DNA of 56,977 bases from Eubacteriales bacterium (GCA_030523305.1 JAUNIY010000004.1:1-56977), one strand, 5' to 3'; shown: positions 24,685-33,232, counted from the stretch's first letter. Numbers and translations: made by a program. Notes: generated by a model from the sequence alone, not told the origin.

Positions 24685-24824
24685 TTTTGTCATCCTTTCC
24701 CGCTCTGCCTACAGCTGGCAGAGCAGCACGCGAATCGTCCTCAGACAAATACATAGTTTATTATACTATTTTTTTACAAAAAAAGCATTAGCCAATATAC
24801 AGAATTTCCCCCGCTTCTTTTCGC

Positions 24825-24853
24825 TTGCACTATTGCATTTGTCACGATATAAT
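24825..24853 (+). promoter_or_regulatory. Promoter of the dnaD-dnaI-like operon
   Basis: TTGCAC (24825-24830), 17-base spacer, consensus TATAAT (24848-24853). The leader to the first ATG is about 100 bases and has no clear structure. Confidence 0.75.
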
Positions 24854-24961
24854 AGAGTCGTTATGGTATGGCTTTCCTGCCATGTATCATCACCTTGACT
24901 GCGTATCGATCCTCTATGCGATCGTTTGCCCCAATCTATTTCGTATTTCCCGGAGGAAATT

Positions 24962-25936
24962 ATGTCTCTTGCATCCTTGATCCCCACCGGCGGGGAATTT
25001 TGCGTCCTGCGGACGCAAGTCGTGGACAACCTGCTCGCCTGCTGCGATGGCGACAGCGCGCTGCTGTACTTATATCTGGTGCGGCAGGGGCAGTCTTTCG
25101 ACGAGCGCGCTGCAATGCGTGCGCTAAATATGACGCGCGACCGGTATGACCGCGCTGTGCACACCCTGACCAACCTACAATTGGTCTCAGCTCCGGCTGA
25201 AACCCGCCAGCGTTCCGCTTCCTCCGCTCCACCGCGATATACCGCCGCAGAAATGCGTGCCCGGCGGGAGGGCGACCACCGGTTCGCATCGGTGTGCCAA
25301 ACGGCTGAAATCGTGCTCGGGCGCACACTGACCGAAGGCCAGCTCCGCACACTGATGAACGCTTATGCCCATCTCGGCCTGCCCGCTGACGTCCTGATCG
25401 ACCTGCTGACCTATCTCAAGCGGGAAAAAGGCACGGTCACCCGCCGGGATATCGAGGAACAGGCATATTTGTGGGCGGATATGGGCATTTTTACCGCGCA
25501 AGCCGCAGGGGAATTCCTGTCACGCCGCGAAGCCGAAAAACCATTGATGGGCGACATGCTGCGCGCGCTGGACATGGCGGGCCGCGAACCTGCGCCGGAT
25601 GAATACCGGTACCTGTCCAACTTTATCCGGCAGGGCTTTGATGCCGAAGCCGTTGGCCTGGCAAAGGAACGCATGTATGCCCGACTGGGGAAATTCAGCT
25701 GGAAATATCTCGCCGGTATCATGGAGAGCTGGCATAACAAGGGGCTGCACACTGCTGCGGAAATTACAGCGGTCGAGCCCAACCTGCGGCAATCCAAGCC
25801 TTCCACCGTGCCCAACCCATCCACAAGCCGGAAGCTGCCCGAACAAAACGACGGCAATCTTGCCGACTGGGAACGCGACTGGCTGGAAGAATTTCACGCA
25901 ATGACCCGCAAGGAGGAATCAGGCAATGGCATATGA
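24962..25936 (+). CDS. DnaD-domain protein (primosome / replication initiation)
   Basis: A 324-residue protein with a DnaD N-terminal winged-helix-like part (about 5-70: LIPTGGEFCVLRTQVVDNLL) and two later DnaD_2 type helical domains (about 110-180 and 195-270: ILGRTLTEGQLRTL, YLADMGIFTAQAAGEFL-like and the conserved YLWADMGIFTAQ). In low-GC Gram-positives DnaD guides helicase loading. The ATG is behind CCCGGAGGAAATT; an upstream ATG at 24926 has no SD. It overlaps the following DnaI/DnaC-like gene by 11 bases, so the two act together. Confidence 0.88.
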   Translation: MSLASLIPTGGEFCVLRTQVVDNLLACCDGDSALLYLYLVRQGQSFDERAAMRALNMTRDRYDRAVHTLTNLQLVSAPAETRQRSASSAPPRYTAAEMRARREGDHRFASVCQTAEIVLGRTLTEGQLRTLMNAYAHLGLPADVLIDLLTYLKREKGTVTRRDIEEQAYLWADMGIFTAQAAGEFLSRREAEKPLMGDMLRALDMAGREPAPDEYRYLSNFIRQGFDAEAVGLAKERMYARLGKFSWKYLAGIMESWHNKGLHTAAEITAVEPNLRQSKPSTVPNPSTSRKLPEQNDGNLADWERDWLEEFHAMTRKEESGNGI

Positions 25937-26921
25937 TCGCGCGCTCATTTCATCCATCCTGCGTCAGCTGGAACGCCAACGTGACCAGTACGAATCGGAG
26001 GCAGAGCAACGCCGCTACCAGCTGTCGCAAACCATCCCGCGTCTGTCAGATATTGACCGCGAGCTGCGTGCCACGGCAGCAAAGGCCATGCGCATTGCCT
26101 TCGAGTCGGACAACACGTCGGAGGAGATCGAAGCATTGAAGCAGAAAAACCTGATGCTGCAAGCGGAAAAGCGCAGCCTGTTGCTCCAGCACGGTTATCC
26201 TGCCGATTACCTCGCTGTGGCGGAAGACTGCCCGCAGTGCCATGACCAAGGCTATCACAACGGCCGTCTGTGCAGCTGCGTCAAGCGCAAGGCGTCCGAT
26301 ATCCAAAAAAAACGGCTGTCTTCGCTTTTGCCGGTGGAACAGGAAACCTTTGAAACCTTTCGCTTGGACTATTACAGCACCCAACCGGACAATCGTTTCA
26401 GCATCGCGCCGCGGGAAATGGCAACGTTCAATTTCCAAAAATGCCTGCGCTTTGCGGATCAATTCGGAGATTCCTATGAAAACCTGTTGCTGTACGGCTC
26501 CGCCGGGCTGGGCAAAACCTTCCTTTCCTCCTGCATCGCCCGCCGCGTGACCGAGCGCGGCTTTTCGGTTGCCTACGATACCGCTATTGCTATTTTTGAC
26601 CAATATAACAGCGTTAAATTCAAGAGCGGCGATTTTTCTTCCGCTTCCCAGGCATTGGAGCGCTTTCACAACGCAGATCTGCTCATTATCGACGATCTTG
26701 GCACGGAAATGCCCAGCGCATTCCACACCTCCTGCCTATACGACCTACTCAGCCGCCGCTTGATGCGCCGCCTGCCGACGATCCTAAGCACCAACCTGCT
26801 GCCGGACATGCTGGAGGAGCGGTATTCCCCCGCGATTGCCTCGCGCATTCTCGGGGAGTTTACACAACTGCGTTTTGTCGGCGACGACATCCGGAAGCTG
26901 CGCAAAAAGCAGCGGCTTTAA
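25926..26921 (+). CDS. DnaC/DnaI-like replicative helicase loader (AAA+ ATPase)
   Basis: A 331-residue helicase loader. The N-terminal half is helical and charged (residues 10-95), then a zinc-binding cysteine cluster (CPQCHDQGYHNGRLCSC near 101-117) as in B. subtilis DnaI. The AAA+ part has Walker A YGSAGLGKTF (about 186-195), sensor strand LLIIDDLG (about 258-265, Walker B) and the sensor region ILSTNLLPDML near 290. It would load the replicative helicase with DnaD. The RBS AAGGAGGAATCAGGCA lies inside the dnaD gene. Confidence 0.93.
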   Translation: MAYDRALISSILRQLERQRDQYESEAEQRRYQLSQTIPRLSDIDRELRATAAKAMRIAFESDNTSEEIEALKQKNLMLQAEKRSLLLQHGYPADYLAVAEDCPQCHDQGYHNGRLCSCVKRKASDIQKKRLSSLLPVEQETFETFRLDYYSTQPDNRFSIAPREMATFNFQKCLRFADQFGDSYENLLLYGSAGLGKTFLSSCIARRVTERGFSVAYDTAIAIFDQYNSVKFKSGDFSSASQALERFHNADLLIIDDLGTEMPSAFHTSCLYDLLSRRLMRRLPTILSTNLLPDMLEERYSPAIASRILGEFTQLRFVGDDIRKLRKKQRL

Positions 26922-26997
26922 CATTCGTTTTCAAAATCAATATAGAATTGTAACAATCGTTTTACGTTTTGTTCACAACTTTCCAAAAGAAATGCGG

Positions 26998-27003
26998 TAT
27001 ACT
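26998..27003 (+). promoter_or_regulatory. Candidate -10 box for a small transcript
   Basis: TATACT about 7 bases before a strong hairpin. The best-placed -35 (17 bases upstream, ACAACT) is weak; TTCACA is 20 bases upstream. Confidence 0.35.
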
Positions 27004-27009
27004 AAGACC

Positions 27010-27140
27010 ATCGAAGGAGGAGCTGCGAATCCTCTTTCGAAAAAGATATGCCGGTATCTTTGAATTTCTCTTACCCCCTTTTTATTTTGTGAAACGTATG
27101 CGAACGAAATGGCTGTCCGAAAGGACGGCCATTTTGTTTT
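27010..27140 (+). ncRNA. Candidate structured small RNA (about 130 nt)
   Basis: A 310-base gap (26922-27231) separates the helicase loader and the phosphoesterase. Within it lie a -10 box, an 11-bp hairpin at 27011-27040 (TCGAAGGAGGA with TCCTCTTTCGA, one G-U pair, 8-base loop), a second hairpin AAAGATA/TATCTTT at 27042-27061, an unstructured C/T-rich stretch, and the terminator at 27109. No ORF over about 14 codons fits. The first hairpin buries a perfect GGAGG. This is a structural inference; it may also be the 3' leader or tail of the neighbouring mRNA. Confidence 0.4.
27109..27140 (+). terminator. Terminator of the candidate small RNA / dna operon
   Basis: 10-bp stem ATGGCTGTCC / GGACGGCCAT with a GAAA loop followed by TTTGTTTT. 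Confidence 0.85.
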
Positions 27141-27161
27141 CCATGAAACAAGCGTTTTCGC

Positions 27162-27190
27162 TTTCCAACATGCCAAAAACCTGATATAAT
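27162..27190 (+). promoter_or_regulatory. Promoter of the phosphoesterase gene
   Basis: TTTCCA (27162-27167), 17-base spacer, consensus TATAAT (27185-27190), ending 41 bases before the ATG and just behind a terminator. Confidence 0.6.
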
Positions 27191-27231
27191 AAAGCCAAAA
27201 TACAATTGTTCCGTTTTTCGGAGGTTTTGCT

Positions 27232-28326
27232 ATGCCCATTGTGATTCATGCCGCTGATTTCCATATCGGCGCAAAATTCGATTTTCTCCCGGAAGAGCTG
27301 GTCGACAAGGCGGTGGAAATGCAGCTGCGTTCTCTGCATGCCTTGGTCGCCTATGCGGCGGCGTCCGCGGTCGATGCGGTCCTCATTGCCGGCGATCTAT
27401 TCGACGCGCCAGAGGTGCGTCCGCAGCTTTCTTCCGCCGTATTTGCCGTCCTGGCAAAATGCCCCTGCCCGGTTTTCCTTTCCCCGGGTAACCACGATTA
27501 TTACCACACCGGCAGCCCCTATGCGACTCAGCCGTTGCCCGCCAACCTGCATGTATTTACATCGCGCACGCTGGAGCCATATGCGCTGGACGACGGCCAA
27601 ACCGTCATCTGGGGCGCAGCATTCCAGGACAACAAAGCGTCTATCCCGCTCGATGCCCCACTCGATGATACCAAGCTGAATATCTGCCTGGTTCACGGCG
27701 AACTGGGCGGCACCGGAGGCTACAACTCCATCTCGGAAAGCACGGTCATTGGCAGCGGCTTTGATTACATCGCCCTTGGGCACAACCATCGCTTTAGCGG
27801 CGTGTTCCGCATCGGGCGCACCGCACTGAGCTGTCCAGGCTGTTTTTCCGCCAGCGCGTCCAACGAAACCGGCATCAAGGGCTATCTTGCCGGCCGGCTG
27901 GAAAAGGGCAACGTGTCCCTCACCTTCCACCCGTCGGAAGCCGTCGAATTTATGGATATCACACTTCCTATGACCGGCCTGCACAGCGATACCGCCCTGG
28001 CAGAGGCGTTGCTCCCCAAGCTCCCGACACCGCCAAACCGTATTTGCCTGACCGTTCACTTGACAGGCACCCGTATGTACAACCCGAATCTGTCCGCTTT
28101 GGCGCGTTCCCTGCGGCAATCGTTTTTCCACGCCACCGTGCTGGATGAATCCGCGGCGATGCAGGACCTGTACCGCTATCAGGATGACGACGGCCTGCGC
28201 GGCACGGTAACCCGCGATTTTATGAGCCGTATGGAAAAATGCAATAACGATGAACGTTCGTATGCCAAGCTGACGCTTGCGCTGGAATATGCCCTTGCCG
28301 CGCTGGACGGCAGGGAACTGGATTGA
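27232..28326 (+). CDS. SbcD/YhaO-like metallophosphoesterase (DNA exonuclease family)
   Basis: A 364-residue calcineurin-like phosphoesterase of the Mre11/SbcD type. Metal motifs: AADFHIGAKF (about 7-16), AGDLFD (about 53), SPGNHDYY (about 85), VHGELGG (about 152) and GHNHRF (about 183). Residues 230-364 form a capping region. An SbcC/Rad50 partner should be a large coiled-coil ATPase gene directly behind; instead a short membrane protein follows, so this is an orphan like YhaO. The ATG follows CGGAGG at 7 bases. Confidence 0.88.
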   Translation: MPIVIHAADFHIGAKFDFLPEELVDKAVEMQLRSLHALVAYAAASAVDAVLIAGDLFDAPEVRPQLSSAVFAVLAKCPCPVFLSPGNHDYYHTGSPYATQPLPANLHVFTSRTLEPYALDDGQTVIWGAAFQDNKASIPLDAPLDDTKLNICLVHGELGGTGGYNSISESTVIGSGFDYIALGHNHRFSGVFRIGRTALSCPGCFSASASNETGIKGYLAGRLEKGNVSLTFHPSEAVEFMDITLPMTGLHSDTALAEALLPKLPTPPNRICLTVHLTGTRMYNPNLSALARSLRQSFFHATVLDESAAMQDLYRYQDDDGLRGTVTRDFMSRMEKCNNDERSYAKLTLALEYALAALDGRELD

Positions 28327-28336
28327 TTGGAAATAT

Positions 28337-29200
28337 ATGATGAAAAAAAATAAAGCATTTACGGTGCGTGTCATCCTAACCATCCTGATTGTTGTGTGCA
28401 GCATCCGTCAGTTCATGAACGGCGCGTTTGAAAACGTATTTACCTGCATCCTCTGTTTGATCCTGTTCTGTGTGCCAAATTTAATCAGCAAGCGATTTTC
28501 CATTCAAATCCCTGTTTTCCTCAAGGTCATCATTATGATGTTCATCTTTTCTGCGGAAATCCTCGGGGAGGTCAACGCTTACTATATCAAAATCCCCATG
28601 TGGGACACGATGCTGCATACCCTGAACGGTTTCCTGATGGCAGCCATCGGTTTTTCCCTTGTCGATATTTTTAACCGCAGCGAACGGTTTCTCGTCAAGC
28701 TGTCCCCGCTTTTCGTCGCTATTGTGGCGTTTTGCTTTTCCATGACCATCGGCGTGCTGTGGGAGTTTTTTGAATTTAGTATGGATATGCTGTTTCATAC
28801 CGATATGCAAAAGGATTTCTTTGTCGATACTATCCATTCGGTTGCGCTCAATCCAACCGGCGCCAATGTCCCGGTACATGTCCCTGTATCCCAACTGCTG
28901 GTCAATGGGGAAGATTGGATCACGGCCTATGGCGGTTATCTGGACATCGGCTTGATCGATACCATGAAGGATTTGATCGTCAACTTTATCGGCGCGGTAA
29001 TCTTCTCCATCATCGGATATTTTTACGTGAAATACCGCGGCCACAAACGGAGCATCGCTTCCAGGCTGATCCCGACGGTCATCCGGTCAGACGATGATTC
29101 CTTGGACCGTTTCGGCAATCGGCTCGATGAGCTGGAAACCGCGCCGCCCGACGGACGGAATGCGGACGTTCCCGTCGAGGCTCCGCCAGCCGAGCCATAA
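28337..29200 (+). CDS. Membrane protein of unknown function
   Basis: A 287-residue protein with about seven hydrophobic segments (from about residue 8 to 235), a loop with PMWDTMLHTLNGF near 92 and WEFFEFSMDM near 150, and a hydrophilic, acidic and Pro-rich C-terminal tail. I recognise the topology but not the family with certainty; it resembles uncharacterised integral proteins with conserved Trp-Asp and Trp-Glu in the membrane. The gene starts 10 bases after the phosphoesterase stop, with the first of two consecutive ATGs chosen behind a weak GGAAATAT, and ends in a good terminator. Confidence 0.72.
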   Translation: MMKKNKAFTVRVILTILIVVCSIRQFMNGAFENVFTCILCLILFCVPNLISKRFSIQIPVFLKVIIMMFIFSAEILGEVNAYYIKIPMWDTMLHTLNGFLMAAIGFSLVDIFNRSERFLVKLSPLFVAIVAFCFSMTIGVLWEFFEFSMDMLFHTDMQKDFFVDTIHSVALNPTGANVPVHVPVSQLLVNGEDWITAYGGYLDIGLIDTMKDLIVNFIGAVIFSIIGYFYVKYRGHKRSIASRLIPTVIRSDDDSLDRFGNRLDELETAPPDGRNADVPVEAPPAEP

Positions 29201-29220
29201 AACCATATCCCAACATACGA

Positions 29221-29255
29221 AAAGACGGATGAAGCGATTCACCCGTCTTTTTTGT
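29221..29255. terminator. Bidirectional terminator between membrane protein and folate operon
   Basis: AAAAGACGG / CCGTCTTTT stem around an inner GAA/TTC pair, with T-runs on both strands. It serves the convergent operons. Confidence 0.85.
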
Positions 29256-29258
29256 TGC

Positions 29259-30074
29259 TCATCCCAATGCTTCCAACAGCTCCACCATGGTTTTGCGGCA
29301 AACCGGATGCACAAAATGCGGCGCAATCTGCGCCATTGGCCGGAGCACAAAATCCCGCTTGGGTATCTCCGGATGCGGGATATGCAGTGTTTCGTCCGAG
29401 AAAATCAGCTGATCATAAAACAGCAAATCGAGATCCAGCGTGCGCGGCCCCCACCGGACGACGCGTTCCCGCTTCGCCGCCTGCTCAATGACATGCATCA
29501 CATCCAATAACTCATGCGGCGTCAGCAGCGTGCGTGCGCACAGCACGGCATTGAGAAAATCGTCCTGCTCCACGCCGCCATATGGCGCGGTGACAATGTA
29601 ATCGGACACCTTTCCCATACGGACGCCTTCCGTCTGCCGCAGCGCCTCCACCGCACCATCCAGATACGCCTTCGTATCGCCAATGTTGGAGCCGAGCGCG
29701 ATATACGCCGTATGCCAGCCGCGTTCCATGCTCACCGATGCCGTCCGGAGCGGCAGGCCGATCGGCGCCCACGGCTTTTCAATTTCCAGTCGAATGCTTT
29801 CGAGCAACGGCAGCCGCAACAGCAAATGCGTGCACAGCTGTTCCGCAGCCGCTTCCAGCAGCTGGAATGTGCGCTGTGTCAAAAAGGTATGGATTTCCGC
29901 GCAAACCGCGCCGTAATCTATCGATTGGTTCAAATCATCAGATATGCCGGCTTGATGCAAATCAACCCGCAAATCGGCGCTCACCACAAACTTTTGCCCC
30001 AAACGGGTTTCCTCTGGGAAAACGCCGTGATGTGCAAAAACCTCCAGCCCTTTGATGTGGATTTCGTCCATCAT
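29259..30074 (-). CDS. folBK: Fused dihydroneopterin aldolase / HPPK
   Basis: A 271-residue bifunctional enzyme that converts dihydroneopterin to 6-hydroxymethyl-dihydropterin and then pyrophosphorylates it, feeding FolP. Residues about 1-117 are FolB (EVFAHHGVFPEETRLGQKF; the catalytic Lys lies in LEIEKPWAPIG near 97-107). Residues about 122-271 are FolK, with ALGSNIGD (125-132) and the RTLDLDLLFYDQ segment (about 212-223). The FolB-FolK fusion is known in several Clostridia. It overlaps the folP stop by 4 bases (ATGA), with GGAGGAGATGC ahead of the start. Confidence 0.95.
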   Translation of the reverse strand: MMDEIHIKGLEVFAHHGVFPEETRLGQKFVVSADLRVDLHQAGISDDLNQSIDYGAVCAEIHTFLTQRTFQLLEAAAEQLCTHLLLRLPLLESIRLEIEKPWAPIGLPLRTASVSMERGWHTAYIALGSNIGDTKAYLDGAVEALRQTEGVRMGKVSDYIVTAPYGGVEQDDFLNAVLCARTLLTPHELLDVMHVIEQAAKRERVVRWGPRTLDLDLLFYDQLIFSDETLHIPHPEIPKRDFVLRPMAQIAPHFVHPVCRKTMVELLEALG

Positions 30075-30889
30075 GCATCTCCTCCGGATTTTAGAATTGC
30101 TTCCGTCATATCGACGGCGCGGCGGTTGCCCTTGACATTGTGCACGCGCACAAACATACAGCCCTTCATCACGCCCATCACCGTCGTTGCAATCGTCCCT
30201 TCTTCGCGCTGGTCGGACGGCAGGTCAAGCGTTTTGCCGATCATCGACTTGCGCGAGGTGCCCAATAGGATCGGATATCCCAGCTCATGTAACAGCTCCA
30301 CATGGTTGGTCAGAATGAGGTTGTGCTCCAACGTCTTACCAAAACCGATGCCGGGATCCAGGATGATGTTTTCCTTCGCAATGCCCGCATCCTTTGCCAA
30401 GCGCACGCACGCGCGCAAATCGTCCAGTACATCGGGCAGATAATCGTCGTATACCGCTTCCTTCCGGTTGTGCATCAGGCAGCACGGCACACCCGCCTCT
30501 GCAATGACGCCCGCCATTTTCGGGTCATATTTCAGCCCCCAAATATCGTTGACCAGGTCCGCGCCCACCGCAAGCGCAGTTTTCGCCACGCCGCTTTTGT
30601 AGGTATCCACCGATACCGGGATATCAAACCGCTGTTTGACCGCTTCGATCACAGGCACGACGCGGGCAATCTCCTCTTCGTCGGGCAGCAGCGTATAGCC
30701 CGGGCGGGTAGATTCCCCACCAATATCCAAGATGTCCGCGCCATCTGCTATCATCTGCTCCGCATGCTCTAGGGCCGCGTCCATGCTGTTCCATTTCCCA
30801 CCGTCCGAAAAAGAATCGGGCGTGACATTCAGAATGCCCATCACATAGGTTTTTCCACTTGTTTCAAACTGTTTTCCACCAATGATCAT
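30071..30889 (-). CDS. folP: Dihydropteroate synthase
   Basis: Condenses hydroxymethyl-dihydropterin pyrophosphate with p-aminobenzoate. The 272-residue protein has the signature GILNVTPDSFSDGG (about 18-31), the DIGGESTRPG motif (about 66-75), the NDIWG loop and the LGTSRKSMIG pterin-binding segment. The ATG at 30889 follows AGGACAAAGCA; an in-frame ATG 30 codons upstream lies inside the HD gene. It sits between the HD-domain gene and folBK in a gap-free operon. Confidence 0.96.
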   Translation of the reverse strand: MIIGGKQFETSGKTYVMGILNVTPDSFSDGGKWNSMDAALEHAEQMIADGADILDIGGESTRPGYTLLPDEEEIARVVPVIEAVKQRFDIPVSVDTYKSGVAKTALAVGADLVNDIWGLKYDPKMAGVIAEAGVPCCLMHNRKEAVYDDYLPDVLDDLRACVRLAKDAGIAKENIILDPGIGFGKTLEHNLILTNHVELLHELGYPILLGTSRKSMIGKTLDLPSDQREEGTIATTVMGVMKGCMFVRVHNVKGNRRAVDMTEAILKSGGDA

Positions 30890-30906
30890 TGCTTTGTCCT
30901 CATTCG

Positions 30907-31395
30907 TCAAAGTAAAACCGTATCGTTCCTGCGCTGTGCCGGCCAATAGCAGGTATCCTGCGCCGGGCATGCGAAGCACATACGGCTCGCTTCATCCGCT
31001 TCATATATGATTTGCGCCAGGCTATCCGGCGACGCCCCGGCCTGATGATGCCGGATTGCTTCCAGAATCTGCGCCTGTTCCTGTTCGGTGAATGTCGTGC
31101 GCTGCAAAAGCGCACGCGCCATATGTGCGCCCGCCTCCGCATGCGGCTCCCCTGTCGTATATTGCTTGAGCCTGCCGATATCATGCAGCAGCGCGGCCGC
31201 ATAAATCACATCGCGCGGATATGCCGCCCGGCGGTCCGCCGCCAGCAACGCTGCGATGCGCGCGACATCCAAAATATGCGCCAGCCCATGTTTGCAATAG
31301 ATCCGGTCGCGTTCCAGCTCCTCCATGGCACGGATGCTGTCGCGGTATTCTGGATCGTGTAGCAACGGTTGTATGCGTTCCATTTGTTGTATCAC
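30907..31395 (-). CDS. HD-domain phosphohydrolase in folate operon
   Basis: A 162-residue HD-superfamily protein with metal ligands His40, His71-Asp72 (LLHDIGR) and a late Asp, plus a cysteine cluster CFACPAQDTC at 140-149 typical of this subgroup. The best start is a GTG (31395) behind GGAGGGACAGCA that overlaps the stop of the preceding gene (GTGA). It is embedded between FolC and FolP. HD proteins in this position are candidates for the missing dihydroneopterin triphosphate/monophosphate phosphatase step, but that is inference from neighbours; it could also be a nucleotidase. Confidence 0.78.
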   Translation of the reverse strand: MIQQMERIQPLLHDPEYRDSIRAMEELERDRIYCKHGLAHILDVARIAALLAADRRAAYPRDVIYAAALLHDIGRLKQYTTGEPHAEAGAHMARALLQRTTFTEQEQAQILEAIRHHQAGASPDSLAQIIYEADEASRMCFACPAQDTCYWPAQRRNDTVLL

Positions 31396-33140
31396 TGCTG
31401 TCCCTCCACGGCCCGCCGCAACGTATGCAGCCACGAAAGCGAGCCAAATGCAAGGATCGGGCGACGCCCTGCTGCTGCCTGTTTGGCCAGCTCCAACGCC
31501 TGCGCTACACTGTCAGCCGCCGTCACCCGTGGGCAAAATTGCCGCAGGCATTCCACCAACTGCTCCGCCTCCAGCGCACGCGCGTTGTCCGGTGTCACGG
31601 TGATGATTTCCCGCGCCATCGGCGCAAGCAACCGCCCAACTTCGGTAAAATCCTTGTCCGCCAGCACGCCGACCATTTCAATCAGCTCCCCCTGCGGCCA
31701 GCGGCGTTTTGCTTCCTGCTGCAGCCGCTGTGCTGCATCCGGATTGTGCGCGCCATCGATGACAATTTCCGGCTCGTCGCAAATCTGTTCCATACGTCCA
31801 GGCCATCGTGTCTGCTCCAAGCCGTCCCGTATGGCCTGCTCAGAAATCGAAAACTCCCGCAAGCTGCGCACAGCCGCAATAGCTGTCGCTGCATTATCCG
31901 CCTGGAAACGCCCCGCGAGCGGTACGGACAGCTGGCGCAATCCAGCGTAATCCAAGGTAATCCCATGCGCATCCGCACGTGTTACGGCAATCTCCTCCGG
32001 CCGGACGACGGTCAGCGGGCTGTCCTGTCGGCAGCAAATCGCCGCAATTTCACGCTCCACCGCCGCATTTTGCCCCTGTAGCACAACCGGCACGCCGCGC
32101 CGGATGATCCCACCTTTGGCACGCGCGATTGCCTCTATGGTATCGCCCAAAAATTTCATATGATCCATCCCGATCGAGGTCAGGACGCTGACTGCTGTCC
32201 TGGAAAGCACATTGGTTGCGTCCTCCGCTCCTCCCATGCCGCACTCTACCACGGTAATGTCACAGTTTTGCTGCGCCATCCAGCAAAAAGCAAGCGCAGT
32301 TTCCAGCTCAAATGCCGTTGGCCCCGGCTGCCCATTCTCCTGCATGGCGCGCCGGACACCACGCAACCGCGTCATCCACATGGCATAGTCCTCTTTCGGT
32401 ATCATGCGCCCATTGACCCGCCAGCATTCGCGTTCCTCGAACACCGCAGGCGAGCAATAGCTTCCCACGCGATAGCCCGCAGCCTGTAGCATAGACGAAA
32501 TCATGGCCAGCGTTGAGCCTTTGCCGTTGGTGCCCGCAATGTGTACCGCTGGATACCGATTCTGCGGATTCCCCAGCCTGGCAAGTAAATCTTGCATCGG
32601 CCCCAGCCCCGGGACAATACCATGCTGCGCCGTTAAACCAGCGACATACGCCCTGGCCTGCGCATAATCCATGCGTTTGCGCCGCAGTGTGCGGAAGATA
32701 CACGGGAGCGCCCCCGCAACTACCGTTTGTTCCGTCTGCACAAAATCCTCCGTATCAAACGCCGGAAACTGCGTGTCGCCGTCGAAAGCTGCGTGTATTT
32801 CGGTCAGATACAATACATCCGCCAGCGGGAGCGCTTCACGATATAGTTGCGCGCCGCCACAGACAAACACATCACGGCCTGCTGCTTGTTCCAGCGCAGC
32901 CCCCAAGCTGGGGACAGTTGTGCAATGCGGCCCATCAAAATTGTTGGAACCTGAAACAACAATGGTTTCGCGGCCAGGCAATGGAAACCCGATTTCCTCA
33001 TAGGTCCGCCTTCCCATTACCATGACATGTCCCATCGTCAGATCACGGAACCGGTGTTTGTCCGCTGGGAGATCCCACGGAATCCGGCCATTTTTCCCGA
33101 TAATCCGATTCTCCGCATATGCGGCAATCAATGCAAGCAT
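31392..33140 (-). CDS. folA/folC: Fused dihydrofolate reductase / folylpolyglutamate synthase
   Basis: A 582-residue fusion. Residues 1 to about 156 are a complete dihydrofolate reductase: ENRIIGKNGRIPWDLPADK with the catalytic Asp27, VMGRRTYEEIG, and the C-terminal segment ending FRTLRRK. Residues about 157-582 are a complete FolC: ligase P-loop AGTNGKGS (202-209), ECGMGGAEDATN, the SIGMDH element, AHNPDAAQRL and the terminal WLHTLRRAV. The join contains an ATG but no ribosome binding site, so this is a true fusion and not two genes. The ATG at 33140 follows AGGAGAGAAAGAA. It begins the folate operon; no folE is in the window. Confidence 0.95.
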   Translation of the reverse strand: MLALIAAYAENRIIGKNGRIPWDLPADKHRFRDLTMGHVMVMGRRTYEEIGFPLPGRETIVVSGSNNFDGPHCTTVPSLGAALEQAAGRDVFVCGGAQLYREALPLADVLYLTEIHAAFDGDTQFPAFDTEDFVQTEQTVVAGALPCIFRTLRRKRMDYAQARAYVAGLTAQHGIVPGLGPMQDLLARLGNPQNRYPAVHIAGTNGKGSTLAMISSMLQAAGYRVGSYCSPAVFEERECWRVNGRMIPKEDYAMWMTRLRGVRRAMQENGQPGPTAFELETALAFCWMAQQNCDITVVECGMGGAEDATNVLSRTAVSVLTSIGMDHMKFLGDTIEAIARAKGGIIRRGVPVVLQGQNAAVEREIAAICCRQDSPLTVVRPEEIAVTRADAHGITLDYAGLRQLSVPLAGRFQADNAATAIAAVRSLREFSISEQAIRDGLEQTRWPGRMEQICDEPEIVIDGAHNPDAAQRLQQEAKRRWPQGELIEMVGVLADKDFTEVGRLLAPMAREIITVTPDNARALEAEQLVECLRQFCPRVTAADSVAQALELAKQAAAGRRPILAFGSLSWLHTLRRAVEGQQ

Positions 33141-33175
33141 TTCTTTCTCTCCTGTCATTTTCGGCCTGTTTCTCT

Positions 33176-33204
33176 AGCATACCATATTTTCCTGCCTGTG
33201 ACAA
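33176..33204 (-). promoter_or_regulatory. Promoter of the folate operon
   Basis: On the minus strand TTGTCA, 17-base spacer, extended TGG-TATGCT, ending 36 bases before the DHFR-FolC start. The leader is too short for a folate riboswitch. Confidence 0.75.
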
Positions 33205-33232
33205 ACCGGAATCCCCTTTTCCTTATTTTTGC

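Noticed and set aside
24741..24780. A promoter for glmU on the minus strand
   Set aside because: A TATAAT-like -10 is present in an A/T-rich stretch, but no -35 at a suitable distance could be picked with confidence.
33141..33175. Possible folate (THF) riboswitch ahead of the folate operon
   Set aside because: The leader from promoter to start is about 30 bases, far too short for the aptamer, and no conserved pairing is visible.
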